From NCBI GenBank assembly GCA_963978895.1, contig OZ022246.1, forward strand, positions 15,500,549 to 15,564,548: 64,000 nucleotides of DNA, given 5' to 3'. Positions 60,446 to 64,000 of this stretch are shown piece after piece. The position numbers and the translations under genes were made by a program. The first letter of the stretch is position 1, and the number at the start of each line of letters is the position of its first letter. The DNA comes from Erpobdella octoculata. Lineage: Eukaryota > Annelida > Clitellata > Hirudinida > Erpobdellidae. The notes beneath the pieces were generated by a model. The model was not told where the DNA came from, ran no database searches, and saw nothing but the letters and a program-made list of their open reading frames with translations.

Positions 60446-62269
60446 ATCTTTGGAGGCTCTTTTCAATCCGTATTTAAAAAAATTAAAATGCAACGATAGA
60501 CCCATGAAATTTTATGACTTTATGTGTACAAAAATTTTAAATTTATCTTTACCCAGCATCGATTTATTCGTTAATTATACATCGAGGATCCTGGTGTCCA
60601 TTTGGACCCCAATGTTAATATAATGGTTGTATAGTGAATTGCGGCCATATGTATGTCAAAATGTTGCCTGATGGTTATTTGTATAATAGAATTTACGATG
60701 AAGTGGATTGTTGAGAAAGTGCTTTAATTGATCCTTGATCAGTCTCTTCAAAAAAAATCCGTCTTTATGACGTAATAAAAGTTCACTATATCATAGTTGG
60801 GTAACAAGTAAAGGAAAAAACGAGTTTTTTTAACACAAACTTTGATTTCAAATACACTCGATGTGTGTCTGTATACGAAAGATGTTCAAATTACGTTTTT
60901 TTTAATTGAATCATGTTTTGTCATCCAATATAAAGATATGCTGAAAGTTTCAGCTTCCTAGCTAGTCAAAAAGCTGGTTAAATTTTACTTACACACACAC
61001 AAACAGAGATTGTAACTTAAATAAAAGTTTGTAAAAAAGCAGATTGCACAAAGCCTCGGAAGTACAGTTAGTGGTCTACGAAGTACTTTATGCTGAATAT
61101 AAATGGTAATTTAGACACTACTTGCCACTCCTTTGTCATTATAACTCGTTTGAAGTTATATTAGAGTTTTTGTTTAAGTAACTCTGTTGCTGAAGGAAAA
61201 AACCGACATAGTGTGTCATGTGTAAAATGACCGTACGTAAACAAAGACTCTATACCACAAAAGAAATTACAAAACTAATATTTGAAAACGATGAAGATGA
61301 TGTCCAGCACTGACGATCTTTCATCAACTGATGATAACGACTCTGATGGTGAGAGCTACACAGTGTGTTTGCTCCAAGATGTTGGCAATTTGCAAAGCGA
61401 CAATGACGAAGAAAGTGTTTCTAATGTAAGTGACACATTATTGAGTGATAGTAATTCTGATACTCTCTATATGTTGAATGATGACATGCACGAAAACGAT
61501 GAACCTTTCCGCATTGAAGATGAAGACGAGCAGTGTGTTGCCGATGAGGAAAATATCTTGACGTCAATGGCTTCCACAGAAACTTTTTGTGAGTAAGACG
61601 ATGAAGATTTGAATGCTTTTTTTTATTAGGCCAGAAAGAGCCTATGTTTGATTGAAAGCACCAGCAAGTCATGGTCGTCTCGATTTGCAAGTCAAAACGT
61701 TATGAAGAAAGATCCAGGACCCACGGCATATGCGATTCGCAGAGCAAATAATACAGATAAACTATTGAAAGCATTTTTGACCAAGCCTATTCTTGAAGTG
61801 ATATTCAAAATGTCAAACTAGGAAGGCATGAAGAACTTTGTAGGAACATGAGAAGAAATAACAATGATTGTACTCGAAGCTTTCTTTGGTCTACTGTACC
61901 TAGCTGGTGTTTTAGATCGTCGGGTGAAACCATAGAAGAACTATGGCACAAAGAAGATGGTAGAAAGATACTTACAAACAATTACTGTAGCTTTATGGTG
62001 ATGAGCAATTATATGTATTAATTTTCTTGTCATTGTTATTTTGTTGTGTATGAGTTATTTTTCTTGTCATTGTCAATTGCTTGCATATATTTGAAATAAA
62101 AATACTATCTGGTTATATGTCAATGTAACAACAAAAATTAAAGGCCCACCTTTTAACGCTTTGGTTATAGGTATAAATATATTAATGTAAAAATACCAAC
62201 GAAAATGATGGGGTCCATATGGACCCCAAAGATCCCAAGTGTGATCACATTAGCGAGAGTCTCCGAGGG
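60446..62269 (+). mobile_element. piggyBac-type element in a LINE
   Basis: TTAA at 60442-60445 and TTGA (one change from TTAA) at 62270-62273 flank it. Ends: TCTTTGGAGGCTCT at the left and complement CCCTCGGAGACTCT at the right match at 10 of 14 bases. Subterminal palindromes with GGTGTCCATTTGGACCCC and GGGTCCATATGGACCCC occur near both ends. Insertion at TTAA is characteristic of piggyBac. Contains a copy of repeat R at 60815-61040. Confidence 0.8.
61270..62000 (+). pseudogene. piggyBac transposase N-terminal remnant
   Basis: Acidic N-terminus from 61290 (DDLSSTDDNDSDGES...), stop at 61594, then KSWSSRFASQN, DPGPTAYAIRRANN, a stop, and VLEAFFGLLYLAGVLDRRVK. These are the first motifs of the DDE_Tnp_1_7 domain of piggyBac transposases. 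The catalytic Asp region and the C-terminal zinc finger are deleted. Confidence 0.7.
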
Positions 62270-62273
62270 TTGA

Positions 62274-62502
62274 ATTCAACACGTTCTCGAGGCCTTAACC
62301 AATGAAGTTTGTCACGTATGATATCTGAGATGTGGTCAAATTTCTTCAGACCGAAAACGAGTCTCGCTGCAATGTTGAGTACTGACAGAAAGCGACAGAA
62401 GACATAGTCAGGTTGGTCAGCGAGCAGAGCGTTGCAATAGTCGATTTTTGAGACAACAAAGCTATTATCCAGTGACAACGCAATCGATACTGGTATGCAT
62501 CG
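62274..62502 (-). pseudogene. L2-type LINE, segment 2
   Basis: Minus frame SLDNSFVVSKIDYCNALLAD, FLSVLNIAARLVFGLKKF and LHWLRPRERVEF. Bounded by the hAT element on one side and piggyBac on the other. Confidence 0.85.
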
Positions 62503-62510
62503 TCTGCATG

Positions 62511-63741
62511 CAGGGACGTAAATTCAGCATTTTCCAGGGGGGGGCAAAATTTTCCCGCCATTATATAGCTTACTGACAGGGTTACCCGGTGTTGTCCGGG
62601 TTTTTTGTGCTTAGTTTTTTTCGTTTTTGCCAACGAAACGTCAAAGAAATAACAGATTTTTTTTTAATTTTTCAAAATTTTCTTATCAATGAAGTACCTG
62701 CATGCCAAATGTTGTTAAAATTGCTCCTGCGGCTTGGATGTGATAAACGAATGCTCTCACACACACATTACCTTTTACATTTATATAAATACGTAGGTAC
62801 AAGCAGAGAGGGATGGGGAAATGCATCCCCCATCAGAGTATCAATTGAAATTTTTTTGGGTATATTACCTTGTTTTTAGAAGACGACCGTGGCTTTTTTG
62901 GGAGGAGAAATTAAAAGTCTTTGAAAAAAATTTTGAAAAATACTTACGACTACCCCTTACCGGTTATCAGCTTTTTGGAAGAGAATATAAAAAATTTCTG
63001 AAGTAAATCCCCACCAAAACATTCTATATTCGCCACGCGCCACTAGGTATAAGGGGGATGAATGATTTAATCATATTGCAGGGGCAAGTACAGGATTAGT
63101 AAAACAAGTTTTTCAACACAAACTTTGATTTCAAATACATTCAATTTAGAAATGCAAAAGATGTTCAAAGTTTTTTTTAAAAATTGAATCATGTATTTTC
63201 ATCAAATATAAAGCTGTGCTGAAAGTTTCAACTTCCTAGCTAGTCAAAATGCTGGTTAAATTTCACTTGCAAGATTTGCGTACAGAGAAAGACACACATA
63301 CACAAACAAACAGAGATTGTAACCTAAATAAAAATTTGTAAAAAAGATGTCCAAAATGGGGTGGGTATAATTTTGTTTTATTTTTATGTAATAAATAATA
63401 ACTTTGAAGTAGACAGCTGTGAGTGAATCAACATTGTATTAATACCACTAATAGGGTAAAATTCCACGAGTTCTTTTAATGTATTTTGGCACAGAAAACA
63501 GCTAATCTTTGGACCAACACTGATACACAAATTATTACTCTGCAGTTATTGGTAAATCTAGCATCGAGCTAAGATATAAAATTGTCTACACACGCAAAAA
63601 GAATTCCAATACGCATTGAATCATCACGAGGTTAAGTAAAGTTAAAATTAAATAAATATATAGTAAACTCTAGGTAAAAAAATTCAAATTTTGAAAATCA
63701 GTGTTCCCCCCCCTGCTCCCCCCCCCCAATTTACGTCCCTG
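62511..63741. mobile_element. Non-autonomous hAT element in a LINE, perfect ends
   Basis: Inverted ends CAGGGACGTAAATT are identical, and the flanks are an exact 8-bp duplication TCTGCATG (62503-62510 and 63742-63749). 1231 bp with no transposase similarity; a C/G-homopolymer run lies just inside each end. It contains a copy of repeat R (63105-63345). Orientation cannot be assigned. Confidence 0.93.
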
Positions 63742-63749
63742 TCTGCATG

Positions 63750-63981
63750 TCTTGAGTTGTCGCAGCTTGTAATAGCACTCTCCGACCACCTTGCCCACGT
63801 GACCAGTTATGGACATGTCTGAGTTGAGCAGCACACCAAGGTCCCGCACCATAACGGATGGAGTGACAGTTGAACCACCTAGGTCAATTGGGCAGCAGTC
63901 AAGAATGTGCTGTCGACGCGTCGTGGCACACCACATACATTCAGTTTTTCCAGCATTTAATTGAAGCCTGTTGGAGGCCAT
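63750..63981 (-). pseudogene. L2-type LINE, segment 1
   Basis: Minus frame MASNRLQLNAGKTECMWCAT, LGGSTVTPSVMVRDLGVLL and HVGKVVGECYYKLRQLKTC, the region after the catalytic box of the reverse transcriptase. Continues into segment 2 once the hAT element is removed. The upstream part lies beyond the window edge. Confidence 0.85.
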
Positions 63982-64000
63982 CCACTATGCCACCTGTTGT

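Noticed and set aside
59915..60499. 194-codon plus-strand frame
   Set aside because: Antisense of the MULE and L2-type LINE fragments, which show family motifs on the minus strand; includes an Ile run from the (ATA)n microsatellite.

Overview
This window is an AT-rich piece of an animal nuclear genome, most likely an invertebrate. It holds one recognisable host-gene exon, tRNA-derived SINEs, several clades of LINE, Penelope-like elements (PLEs), Gypsy-type LTR elements, Helitrons, and hAT, MULE and piggyBac transposons, with very long (TA)n tracts between them. Nothing is prokaryotic. The species cannot be fixed from the sequence alone.

Layout. 1-2.5 kb: A-rich satellites and Helitron-like debris. 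2.6-5.3 kb (-): one large terminal exon of a gene resembling CBARP, the regulator that binds voltage-gated calcium-channel beta subunits. 5.5-13 kb: SINE and LINE fragments, a hAT element with intact ends (7880-9142), the first PLE leader fragments and Helitron ends. 13.1-16.7 kb: an LTR retroelement whose pol region is replaced by an intronless non-muscle myosin II tail segment. 17-22.6 kb: more PLE leaders, unidentified acidic ORFs, and a perfect 354-bp tandem repeat with a tRNA-like promoter. 22.6-28.5 kb: LINE copies, one split by a Helitron. 28.7-34.6 kb: an RNase-H-type LINE in inverted halves with SINE insertions. 34.6-37.2 kb: an L2-type LINE ending in (AATTG)295. 38-46 kb: Helitron, LINE, PLE endonuclease domain, and a Gypsy element carrying an eIF4B-like piece. 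46-52.5 kb: two Helitron coding remnants and a MULE. 52.5-64 kb: solo LTR, a MITE-like element with telomere-like repeats, hAT, LINE and MULE remnants, and an L2-type LINE split by a piggyBac and a hAT element.

Most notable: (i) four 43-45 nt hammerhead-ribozyme-like motifs, each directly upstream of a PLE N-terminal fragment; (ii) two different LTR elements carrying sense-strand host-gene pieces (myosin II tail, eIF4B-like); (iii) two SINE families that each share a 3' tail with a LINE present in the same window; (iv) nested insertions with exact target duplications that can be undone on paper to recover a reading frame. No mobile element here looks intact enough to be autonomous.
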